Shown here piece after piece: positions 1-6,330 of a stretch of DNA of 9,498 bases. The stretch is from Candidatus Zhuqueibacterota bacterium (GTDB taxonomy: Bacteria > Zhuqueibacterota > Zhuqueibacteria > Residuimicrobiales > Residuimicrobiaceae), in contig JAFGSU010000136.1 in the NCBI GenBank assembly GCA_016934435.1, positions 1 to 9,498 of the forward strand, given 5' to 3'. How positions within the stretch are numbered: the stretch's first letter is position 1; each line of letters opens with the position of its first letter. The position numbers and the translations under genes are program-made. The notes under the pieces are model-generated. The model did not search any database and was not told the origin of the DNA. It was given only the letters and a program-made list of their open reading frames with translations.

Positions 1-25
1 ATCAATAATGCAAAGTATTATTGAT
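1..25. repeat. Perfect 9-bp inverted repeat (hairpin) at the window edge
   Basis: ATCAATAAT at 1-9 and ATTATTGAT at 17-25 are exact reverse complements around a 7-nt loop. No T-run follows on either strand, so it is not a standard intrinsic terminator. A GGAGGT lies directly after it (26-31), but no start codon sits at a usable distance. It may be an operator or the end of something that begins outside the window. Confidence 0.5.
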
Positions 26-309
26 GGAGGTAAGCATTTACAGAAAAGAACGATACGCAATTTGCGGATTTTAAGTGTCTGCTCCAGTTTGATATAACTT
101 TTCTTTCTCGGCGTCACTCTGCGAGCTCCGCGGTGAACAAGCATTAGCTTTTAGAATGAATCAAATTTAAATGGCATCCTGTCCGGTATGAACCTGTTTT
201 AAAAAAATCTCCAGGAGACGGTCAAACACAGAGAGCTAATTTTTTGTTTGCGTGGATTCAGTTTTTGCTTATATTATCAGGGAACGAGTTTATATGGAGA
301 ACGGATTCG
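26..309. other. Intergenic region before the methyltransferase gene
   Basis: I see no convincing gene here. Frame 2 is open from the left edge to a TAA at 95-97 but is unrecognisable, so it could at most be the tail of an off-window gene. Bases ~108-139 contain CTCTGCGAGCTCCGCGGTGA, which resembles a short GC-rich element that recurs between genes in many environmental genomes; that resemblance is from memory and unchecked. No clear -35/-10 pair for the downstream gene was found. Confidence 0.4.
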
Positions 310-918
310 ATGCACGATTTTGATGGTAAAGCCGGAACCTGGGATTATGATCCGATGAAAATAGAACGCGCGCGCGTGGTGGCTGAAGCGATAGCGAGAG
401 AGGTGCCTTTATCGCATACCATGCGCGCCCTGGAATATGGTTGCGGCACCGGATTGCTGAGCTTTAACCTGAACGGACAACTGGGAACCATTACCCTGGC
501 CGACAACTCTGAAGGCATGCTGGCCGTGGTGAGAAAAAAGATTGCTGATAGCGGTGTTTCCCGGATGACGCCGCTTCACCTGGATCTGGCTGTAGATTCG
601 CTGCCGCCGCAAAGATTCGATCTGATCTATACATTGATGACCCTGCACCACGTCGAAAATACGGACCAACTGCTGCGCCATTTTTATGAGCTGCTCGATA
701 GTCCGGGGTACCTGTGCATCATCGATTTGTATAAAGAGGACGGCTCTTTTCACGATTCGGGATTCAGCGGCCACCTCGGATTTGATCAGAAAGAGCTAAC
801 GGCAAAACTCAAAGATGCAGGGTTTAGCGATGTGCGTTTCAGGAAGGTATATACGATTGTCCGTCCGGCGCGGAGCTATCCGCTATTTTTGATGGTAGCG
901 GAGAAAACGGCGGATTGA
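310..918 (+). CDS. Class I SAM-dependent methyltransferase
   Basis: Predicted soluble 202-aa enzyme that transfers a methyl group from S-adenosylmethionine to an unknown acceptor. The N-terminal stretch with FDGKAGTWDYDP and ERARVVAEAI is typical of small Methyltransf_11/12-type proteins. Motif I is LEYGCGTG (residues 41-48). The acidic end of strand 2 is LADNS (63-67, Asp65), and the post-II/motif III region is FDLIYTLMTLHHV (103-115). The C-terminal half has the usual CIIDL strand (136-140) and a final strand ending in MVAEK. The ATG at 310 is chosen because GGAGAA (296-301) lies 8 nt upstream and the conserved N-terminus begins there. The frame also opens at a TTG at 244, but that adds 22 hydrophobic residues without family resemblance and lacks a ribosome site. 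It stands alone on the plus strand. The substrate cannot be told from sequence. Confidence 0.9.
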   Translation: MHDFDGKAGTWDYDPMKIERARVVAEAIAREVPLSHTMRALEYGCGTGLLSFNLNGQLGTITLADNSEGMLAVVRKKIADSGVSRMTPLHLDLAVDSLPPQRFDLIYTLMTLHHVENTDQLLRHFYELLDSPGYLCIIDLYKEDGSFHDSGFSGHLGFDQKELTAKLKDAGFSDVRFRKVYTIVRPARSYPLFLMVAEKTAD

Positions 919-1037
919 TTTGATGACAGGCGGATGCATGGATGTACTTTTCCCAGGAGTTATTTTTTAGGTCGCGATCCGTTATGATCGCGCAGTCAGG
1001 GCCTGCTTTGGGAAGAATAAAATATCATCCGCGCCCC

Positions 1038-1092
1038 CCTGTCATCCTGTTGAGGACCTTTGTGTAACAACGAACGGACTGATCCAACGCGG
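1038..1092 (+). repeat. Dispersed repeat, copy 1 (CCTGTCATCCT-N9-CTTTG)
   Basis: CCTGTCATCCT (1038-1048), nine bases, CTTTG (1058-1062) and a later ACTGA (1078-1082) recur in the same order on the opposite strand at 1720-1666. The shared order and spacing indicate two diverged copies of one intergenic repeat, in inverted orientation around hicB. Confidence 0.5.
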
Positions 1093-1094
1093 AC

Positions 1095-1197
1095 GTGTCA
1101 CCCGCCGAGCCGCCTCAAGGAAAGCTGCTAAAACGACATTGCTATCTATTTCCATTATTGCCGCTATAGCGACGGGCGGCGAAGGTCGGGTGAACAC
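1095..1197. repeat. Long imperfect inverted repeat / stem-loop
   Basis: GTGT (1095-1098) pairs with ACAC (1194-1197), and CACCCG (1099-1104) with CGGGTG (1187-1192), leaving one bulged A. After a small internal loop, GCCGCC (1109-1114) pairs with GGCGGC (1175-1180). This gives 16 base pairs enclosing about 60 nt. The enclosed segment contains the perfect palindrome CGCTATAGCG (1162-1171). It is either a folded RNA, if transcribed, or a small MITE/REP-like element. Confidence 0.45.
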
Positions 1198-1222
1198 CTG
1201 TGGTATGCCATTTTAAGATGAT

Positions 1223-1253
1223 AAAAAAAGCGATTCATGTTACTGCTTTTTTA
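1223..1253 (-). terminator. Weak terminator-like hairpin at the end of hicB
   Basis: AAAAAAGC (1224-1231) and GCTTTTTT (1245-1252) are inverted around a 13-nt loop, so on the minus strand a T-run follows the stem at the end of hicB. The structure overlaps the last codons of hicB. The stem has only two G-C pairs, so it is weak. Confidence 0.3.
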
Positions 1254-1558
1254 ATTACATCTACAAGCCAGTTATTTAAACTTTTTCCGGATTTACTTGC
1301 TTGAATATAAAGCTTATGATGCAAATCTGAAGGGACTCGCAAAACAAACTTACCTGAGAATGGTTTGGCCGGTTTTTCTCCACGTTCTCGGCAAAAGTCC
1401 AAATAATCGTCAATCGACTCACGAAACGCTTTTTCTATTTCATTAACACTCGTGCCCTGAAAAGTGATGACATCCTTTGTATCGATCACTTCGCCATGAA
1501 AAATTTTGGATTCACCGTCATATTCGACGCGCCCAGAATAGCCCTTATACTTCAACAT
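1235..1558 (-). CDS. hicB: HicB-family antitoxin
   Basis: A 107-aa protein of the HicB family, the antitoxin and repressor half of type II HicAB systems. HicB normally binds HicA mRNA interferase through its N-terminal domain and DNA through its C-terminus. The N-terminal partial RNase-H-like fold is recognisable: YKGYSGRVEYD (4-14), FHGEV (20-24) and DVITFQG (29-35), then the helix AFRESIDDYLDFC (44-56). The C-terminal part is a ribbon-helix-helix: FVLRVPSDLHHKL (71-83) then SGKSLNNWLVDVI (90-102). The ATG at 1558 is supported by the conserved N-terminus. A GGAGG lies 12 nt upstream, longer than ideal, so translation may have been coupled to the overlapping hicA frame. The protein looks intact, but its partner toxin is truncated. 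Confidence 0.9.
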   Translation of the reverse strand: MLKYKGYSGRVEYDGESKIFHGEVIDTKDVITFQGTSVNEIEKAFRESIDDYLDFCRERGEKPAKPFSGKFVLRVPSDLHHKLYIQASKSGKSLNNWLVDVIKKAVT

Positions 1559-1655
1559 GGTTTATATCTGCCTCCATTAAAAAACGTTTGACGGATTTAA
1601 GAGCACTTTTATCCGTAACTCTTTGTGGATACGACGATAGAGGATTGACGACATT
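1545..1655 (-). pseudogene. hicA: Truncated hicA toxin remnant overlapping hicB
   Basis: The minus strand directly upstream of hicB encodes, in another frame, YPQRVTDKSALKSVKRFLME followed by ADINHVEV and a TAA at 1545-1547. This matches the HicA C-terminus, usually PHP..TDKGA(L/V)KSVRRFLE.AG. The frame overlaps the hicB start by 14 nt, as in many hicA-hicB operons. Going upstream it hits a stop at 1656-1658 after only 36 codons, and I found no HicA N-terminal sequence in the other frames further upstream. That DNA is instead the dispersed repeat at 1666-1720. The toxin therefore appears to have lost about the first half of its fold. I did not see a start codon that would make this fragment a functional small gene. 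Confidence 0.72.
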
Positions 1656-1665
1656 TTAGGATACT

Positions 1666-1720
1666 GTTTGCGCGATAGTCAGTGCCGCCATTTCGCAAAG
1701 TACCTTGAAAGGATGACAGG
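1666..1720 (-). repeat. Dispersed repeat, copy 2, abutting the hicA remnant
   Basis: Read on the minus strand this begins CCTGTCATCCT (1720-1710), then nine bases, CTTTG (1700-1696), and later ACTGA, matching the order seen in copy 1 at 1038 with a 3-nt indel. It ends within about 15 bp of the point where recognisable hicA sequence begins. Confidence 0.5.
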
Positions 1721-1792
1721 CAAGCGACCCTCCCTGCCGCCCGTCATTTTTTCACACGCCTCTCCCCCGGCAAGCGGGCGTCCCTGACGCCC
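1719..1792 (+). repeat. Two direct copies of a 24-bp GC-rich repeat, 50 bp apart
   Basis: 1719-1742 and 1769-1792 both begin GGCAAGCG and contain TCCCTG.CGCCC; 20 of 24 positions agree and the offset is exactly 50 bp. The second copy contains a strong hairpin, GGGCGTC-CCT-GACGCCC (1776-1792). With no T-run it is not a clear terminator, but it lies about 85 bp downstream of the minus-strand protease-like gene and could stabilise or end that transcript. The rest of 1793-1878 shows nothing recognisable except a 5-bp hairpin (1865-1877) next to that gene's stop codon. Confidence 0.5.
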
Positions 1793-1878
1793 CGCCTGCG
1801 CGCAGTCAGTAACTATGCCTTGCCAAAGGGACTACGCCCTCTCCATTTAGCCACATACGCTAAACGTTCATAGAACGA

Positions 1879-4155
1879 TTACCGCTTCACCCACTTATCC
1901 CCTTGCCAGTACTCTACCCTTTTCAATTTTTGCACTTCGGAGGGGCCAAAGGGCTTACCCGTGAGCTCAAAAAATCTCAACTCATAGGGATCATCAAGGT
2001 TGAGAGAGATAACCTTCATATCATGATCCAGGTAATAACTGTACATGCCGCTTTGCGCATTCGAGCGTGTAAGATTGTACAAATAGTTATTATGTATTGC
2101 AACTTCAATATAATCATCAACACTACTAATCTGATAGGCGCAGTCGCGTTTGATTCTTGTGCTGAAAATCGACGGTGGGAAACGCAGATAGTGCAACTGC
2201 GTGCCCGGCAAAATGCCGCGGGCGATATAGTTGCCGTCCGGATTCTGGGGAGAAGCGCCGCTCATGTTGAGCGGATCCAGCGCCATCAGCACCGCGCGAC
2301 CGGTTTCGTTGTCATACCCGCCGGCGATGATTTCGTTTTTGCCATCACGATGCAAATCGGTTATCAGAAGCGCCTCCAGCACGCCGGAATTCCAGTACTC
2401 GCCGGAAAATTCGCCTTCAGCTGTGAGCAGCGTCAAAATATTGGGATAGTACTGGAGATGATGGGCATTGACCAGAATAACTTTCTCCTGACTGGTATTT
2501 GATAATCTGCCAACCACGATATTATGAATGGTATAATGATCTGTAAATCTTTCCGCGCCAAAAGTCATGACGCGACCGGGTTTGTAGCGCCACAGCAGCC
2601 GTCCGCGATCCGAAAGACAATAAACCGCGCCGCTCAGCTCCGAGGAGCCGGATTCGCGTGTGCCGATTAACACTTCATTTCTGCCGTTGCCATCGAGATC
2701 GGTAAATTTTATATTTTTTTCATCATTGATATAATTCACAGCCTGGAGCGGGCTGCCAAAATCATATCGCCACAGCTCCTCCCCTCCCCTACTCTTTGCG
2801 ATGAAATATTGGCCTTCCACGTCGCGTCCGGTCGGATTCAGGTCGCGCCACCAGTGCAGTGTTTTAAAGTGGCTAAAAAGGATTAAAACCGCAACCAACG
2901 CAAGCGCCGCCAGAATCGATTTTTTATACTTGATCCGTTTTGCCACTGCCCAGGTCCGCACCACCGGTGTAATAGGTCGCTGGCGCATTAGGTTTTGATC
3001 CTGCACTGCCTGTTGCAGCGTCTCCAATCCATGAATGGTGAGGAGCCGGTGCGGGTAACGGAGCTGTAATTTCTCCAGATGATGAACAGCCATCGTGAGA
3101 TTGGCAGACGGCACAAAGAGCCGGCTCATGGGAGAGAAGAACGCCGCTGCCACTTTGGCCGCCAGGCCGCCGCCATCGACGGCCGTAACCGCACCATCGG
3201 GTTTGATGCCGCCGGTGATGACCGCGCTGCGCGATAATCGAACCACCGGTGTGTGATAATGGCCATTGATCAATGCGGCATAAGCGAGCACGACGGCAGC
3301 CAGCCCCATGGAAGAACCGGCCAGCAGCGCTTCTTTTTCATCGACCGAATATTCAAAAGAAGAATGTCTGGTCTGTCGCAAACGAACGAACGCCAGCCGG
3401 CTCGCAGCGCGCGCGGCATCCAGCAGGGTCCAATAGAGGGAATCCTTGCCGAACCGGACGTTGTTGTTGAGCAGCACCCGGTCTTCCTCGGCATCCCTGG
3501 GGCGCAGGTGCGACGATGCATGCAAATCAATAATCATCCCATTCAGCTGCTCGCCCGGTATATGAGAGATCGATTGATCCACAAAAACCGCGGCCAGGCT
3601 ATCGGCGGAATAATCCTGCAGGCGTTTCGACCAATGCTGCCAGGCTTCCTGCAATTCGCCAGATAGCGGTTGCCCATGCTTTAATCCGCGCTGAATCATG
3701 TTCTCCGCCTGCTCGGATTCAGAGGCCATGGCTTCATCCTCACAGGCGATTTTCCAATCCAATAATCGGCAGACTTTTTCGCTTTCCCCGAGATAGAGAT
3801 ATCCGATAGCAGCCCGCAACCGCACCTGCTGCTCCGCCTCAATTAGCTCATCCGTATGAGAAGCTTCGGCATAACTTCCAAAATCCCGAATAATGGCCAG
3901 TGCAAGTTCGTACCGGACCGGATCCCAGCCTGTTTGCGGCAATTGATAACAGATCGGCTTCAGCCAATGGACGCATTCGATATAGAAAGAGGCGAATCTT
4001 TCCTGCTGCGGCAAGGTCTGCAGGTGATGGAAAAATGAAATAAAGGAAACGCATTTTAGATATCCAGCGGCATCGCTTTGTAAGAGCGTACGCAGCTGCC
4101 GGCATTTTTCTTCCAGTTGTAGAATTGGGCGGGGATTGGTTGATTTTTTTCCCAT
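1879..4155 (-). CDS. Membrane-anchored Lon-like (S16) protease with FG-GAP-like ectodomain
   Basis: A 758-aa protein with an unusual domain order. Residues 1-180 are helical and Leu/Gln/Glu-rich, possibly TPR-like. About 185-385 resembles the Lon/S16 fold: AGSSMGLAAVVLAYA (279-293) matches the Lon PSAG site with Ser282 as nucleophile. SAVITGGIKPDGAV (310-323) and GGGLAAKVAAA (328-338) match the Lon TGEI...GGLKEKLLAA segment with Lys334 as the dyad lysine. No AAA+ ATPase domain is present. Residues 413-430 (SILAALALVAVLILFSHF) form one transmembrane helix after a Lys/Arg-rich stretch, predicting N-inside, C-outside. The C-terminal ~320 residues carry FTDLDGNGRNEVLIG (484-498) and ITDLHRDGKNEIIAGG (598-613), typical FG-GAP/VCBS propeller repeats, plus LWRY motifs. 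The ATG at 4155 is chosen because it lies 14 nt after the upstream gene's stop. The frame opens further up to 4320, but that part only overlaps the neighbour. No clear Shine-Dalgarno is seen, so translational coupling is likely. Protease activity is inferred. Confidence 0.75.
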   Translation of the reverse strand: MGKKSTNPRPILQLEEKCRQLRTLLQSDAAGYLKCVSFISFFHHLQTLPQQERFASFYIECVHWLKPICYQLPQTGWDPVRYELALAIIRDFGSYAEASHTDELIEAEQQVRLRAAIGYLYLGESEKVCRLLDWKIACEDEAMASESEQAENMIQRGLKHGQPLSGELQEAWQHWSKRLQDYSADSLAAVFVDQSISHIPGEQLNGMIIDLHASSHLRPRDAEEDRVLLNNNVRFGKDSLYWTLLDAARAASRLAFVRLRQTRHSSFEYSVDEKEALLAGSSMGLAAVVLAYAALINGHYHTPVVRLSRSAVITGGIKPDGAVTAVDGGGLAAKVAAAFFSPMSRLFVPSANLTMAVHHLEKLQLRYPHRLLTIHGLETLQQAVQDQNLMRQRPITPVVRTWAVAKRIKYKKSILAALALVAVLILFSHFKTLHWWRDLNPTGRDVEGQYFIAKSRGGEELWRYDFGSPLQAVNYINDEKNIKFTDLDGNGRNEVLIGTRESGSSELSGAVYCLSDRGRLLWRYKPGRVMTFGAERFTDHYTIHNIVVGRLSNTSQEKVILVNAHHLQYYPNILTLLTAEGEFSGEYWNSGVLEALLITDLHRDGKNEIIAGGYDNETGRAVLMALDPLNMSGASPQNPDGNYIARGILPGTQLHYLRFPPSIFSTRIKRDCAYQISSVDDYIEVAIHNNYLYNLTRSNAQSGMYSYYLDHDMKVISLNLDDPYELRFFELTGKPFGPSEVQKLKRVEYWQGDKWVKR

Positions 4156-4169
4156 GAACGTAAACCGAT

Positions 4170-4973
4170 TTAATAGATATGAATCTTGAGCACTTTTTCC
4201 TGATTTTCGGTTTCCAACACGGTGACGCCATGTTCGGGAAAGCCGGTCAGGGTTCGCTGATCGGTGATGGCGACGACCTGCAATGTGGCCGATTCGCCCG
4301 GGGCGATCCTGCGGCTGCAACGGACATGGTAGCGCGTTCGCGGCTGGCCGCGATCGATTTCGATGATCACTTCGTCATGTTCGGGATTACGGATGGTAAA
4401 CAGGTGCTTTTCCTCATCGACACATTTCTCCGCCACCTGCGACAGATTGAATACCGCCACCGGCGTCCTGACGCGCACGTTGCGAATTTGCAATTCGCCC
4501 TGCCTGCCGAAATCGATACAGCCTTTCAAATCGGTAATGCCATCCAGCTTGCAGTCTTCCAATTCCACTTTGAGTCCCTGCACTTTTTCCATATCTTCAC
4601 CGATGAGGTAAAATCTGACAATGCCGGTGTCGCGCTCCTGCAGTACGCGTCCGAGCAGGGTCCCTTCCTCGTTGCTGAAGGAATAAAGTAAGTAGGGTTC
4701 CTCCACCTGCCCCCCTTTAGCAGCGAGGCGGTATTTTTTATCGTTCGGCAAATCCGCACCCATCACCGGAAAAAGTATATTATCATTAATATTTTTAACA
4801 TATTGAAGCATATCAACTGTTAACCTGTGCGTCAATAAAAGGTTCAGTTCAGCCAGAGTCAGATAAATTTGCCGGCAGCGGTCGCACCGAATCAAATGCT
4901 CCATTTCCTGTTCGGATGCCGCCCGCCTTCCCGACAGGATGCTTTCAATTCTTTTTTCCGCCAAACAGATCAT
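4170..4973 (-). CDS. Soluble ZAS/zf-HC2-type putative anti-sigma factor
   Basis: A 267-aa protein. The N-terminus has the zinc-binding anti-sigma pattern: Cys3, His26, Cys30 and Cys33 (HLIRCDRC), followed by a helix, as in zf-HC2/ZAS proteins that hold ECF-type sigma factors. Unlike membrane-bound anti-sigmas it has no obvious transmembrane segment. After residue ~95 it is beta-rich, with FYLIGED, LKVELEDCKLDGI and ELQIRNVRVRTPVAVFNLSQ. The last ~75 residues resemble an immunoglobulin-like sandwich; I do not recognise this domain. The ATG at 4973 follows AAAAGG at a good distance (~7 nt). It lies 78 nt after the sigma-like gene and 14 nt before the Lon-like gene on the same strand, so the three are probably co-transcribed. 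A perfect TTGACA occurs in the 78-nt gap (5046-5051) but lacks a good -10. The anti-sigma role is inferred from the motif and the neighbour. Confidence 0.65.
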   Translation of the reverse strand: MICLAEKRIESILSGRRAASEQEMEHLIRCDRCRQIYLTLAELNLLLTHRLTVDMLQYVKNINDNILFPVMGADLPNDKKYRLAAKGGQVEEPYLLYSFSNEEGTLLGRVLQERDTGIVRFYLIGEDMEKVQGLKVELEDCKLDGITDLKGCIDFGRQGELQIRNVRVRTPVAVFNLSQVAEKCVDEEKHLFTIRNPEHDEVIIEIDRGQPRTRYHVRCSRRIAPGESATLQVVAITDQRTLTGFPEHGVTVLETENQEKVLKIHIY

Positions 4974-5051
4974 ATCATTACCTTTTCAAGAGAGATGGTA
5001 CCTGAGCGATCAGATGCTTTACATATTTATATAGATACATTCGGTTGTCAA

Positions 5052-6068
5052 TCAGAAAAATATTTTTGCTTCTTTTTTAAATCTATCTCTCGCCAGTTTA
5101 ATCAGGTACTCGAACACGTTGCGGAGCGAGCGAAAATATTCCTGTCGCGACAAATCGGGCCAATGACGATGCGCATAGGAATAATAGTCTTCCGAGCTTT
5201 CTCCCTGCACCACATCTTCGGCCCAATCGCGCAGAGCCGCCTGCAGGCATAATCCCTGGCGCAAACTCAATTTCCCTTTTTGTACATAACTGGTCATGAT
5301 AATCTTGCTGATATCCGCTAAAATAGTCTGACTATGATGAATAAACTCCTGGCAGGAAACGTTTGTACTTACATCCTGAGAATTTCGTCCGTCTGCGGTA
5401 TTAGTGCGAAAGTTGCGGATGAGCCGAACCAGGTCCATGAGATCAACGCTCACCGAACGCTGATGTGCTGCTGATAAATTCTGCAATAATGCATCGACCA
5501 TCTGAGCGATCGTCATATCGGCGTCCCACAGCCGGTGCGCCAGTCCGGCAATCAGTTCCGCCCGAGGGCACGAAATCCCCTCCTCCGACGCTGAGGGATT
5601 GGGCGCATAGACGACATGGAGGCCGTTGATGTCTTTGGTAAGTTTGGTGTGAGGATGTTTACTGACACACAAACGGATATTGCGCAGTATCTTGCCGCCC
5701 TCGGGATCGCGCTGACGGTAGAGACGTGTCAGGAACTGATGCACCTGGCGGACGATAATCTGCCGCAGGCGGATAAGATATTCGTCCGCCTGTAACGGCG
5801 CATCGCACATGGGGGCGAAAATTCTTTGAAAATATATTAGCTTGCCATCGGCGGAATGGTAAAATAGATCAGCGACGGCATCCGCAGCCAGACCGTTCCA
5901 ATCATCCGCCCCTACCCACGCTCGGATGCGCTGCCCGCGGCGCTCCAGTATTTGCATATACGCCCTGGCCGTATCAATACATATTTTTGCCAGCGCCTCT
6001 TCCTGTTTTGCGTCGGCCCGGCCGGAACATACAGCCATCAAGATTTCTTGTAGATAATTATCCTGCAT
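5052..6068 (-). CDS. Divergent sigma-factor-like protein
   Basis: A 338-aa soluble protein, not confidently assigned. Residues ~20-85 resemble a diverged sigma70 region 2: a helix EEALAKICIDTARAYMQI, then GADDWNGLAADAVADLFY (53-70) and the aromatic/basic IYFQRIF (78-84). A basic helical segment follows, IIVRQVHQFLTRLYRQRD with ILRNIRLCVSKHP (104-139), which could contact DNA or polymerase. The C-terminal ~70 residues, with LSLRQGLCLQAALRDW and SRQEYFRSLRNVFEYLIKLA, could be a diverged region 4 helix-turn-helix. It is longer than usual ECF sigmas (~180-200 aa), with a poorly conserved middle. The following gene encodes a ZAS-type putative anti-sigma, which supports the sigma reading. The ATG at 6068 is preferred because the DNA before it holds a good promoter overlapping the alternative TTG start at 6128. 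Another possibility is a different DNA-binding or scaffold protein. Confidence 0.6.
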   Translation of the reverse strand: MQDNYLQEILMAVCSGRADAKQEEALAKICIDTARAYMQILERRGQRIRAWVGADDWNGLAADAVADLFYHSADGKLIYFQRIFAPMCDAPLQADEYLIRLRQIIVRQVHQFLTRLYRQRDPEGGKILRNIRLCVSKHPHTKLTKDINGLHVVYAPNPSASEEGISCPRAELIAGLAHRLWDADMTIAQMVDALLQNLSAAHQRSVSVDLMDLVRLIRNFRTNTADGRNSQDVSTNVSCQEFIHHSQTILADISKIIMTSYVQKGKLSLRQGLCLQAALRDWAEDVVQGESSEDYYSYAHRHWPDLSRQEYFRSLRNVFEYLIKLARDRFKKEAKIFF

Positions 6069-6099
6069 CTGCCCATCAAAACTTGTCCATTCCGGTATT

Positions 6100-6128
6100 A
6101 ATATACTCTGCTTATTTGGATTTCTCAA
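6100..6128 (-). promoter_or_regulatory. Sigma70-type promoter for the sigma/anti-sigma/protease operon
   Basis: On the minus strand TTGAGA (6128-6123), exactly 17 nt, then TATATT (6105-6100). Each hexamer matches the sigma70 consensus at 5 of 6 positions. Transcription would begin near 6093, giving a ~25-nt leader before the ATG at 6068. The stretch 6069-6128 is AT-rich, unlike the coding DNA after it. Confidence 0.5.
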
Positions 6129-6330
6129 GACATTTTTTCACCGGGCGGGATTGGCTTCTTTTTATATCGGAACAATGGATGGAGATCGAATGAGAAATAT
6201 GCACCGGATGGGGAGGCGCGACAGGATCGCGAATAGGCGTAAAAAATGGTTAAAATGGAAATAAATCGGGAGGATAATTCATACCCTTAGTTCAAGGCTT
6301 AAATCCGGGTGAGAATTGCTCCATATTCTC

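Larger units (their letters stand above)
919..1234. other. Repeat-rich intergenic region between methyltransferase and hicB
   Basis: No gene is visible on either strand. It holds three structures. The first is a perfect 7-bp hairpin CGCGATC/GATCGCG (973-979, 986-992) without a T-run. The second is a copy of a short dispersed repeat starting CCTGTCATCCT at 1038. The third is a long imperfect inverted repeat from 1095 to 1197. The flanking genes converge, so no promoter is expected for them here. Confidence 0.5.

Noticed and set aside
4156..4320. 55 extra N-terminal residues for the Lon-like protein
   Set aside because: This segment lies inside the upstream ZAS gene in another frame, is Arg-rich as expected for a shadow, and a good ATG lies just after that gene's stop.
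5017..5051. Perfect TTGACA in the gap before the ZAS gene as an internal promoter
   Set aside because: At 16-18 nt spacing the best -10 matches only 3 of 6 positions; it may simply be AT-rich spacer DNA.
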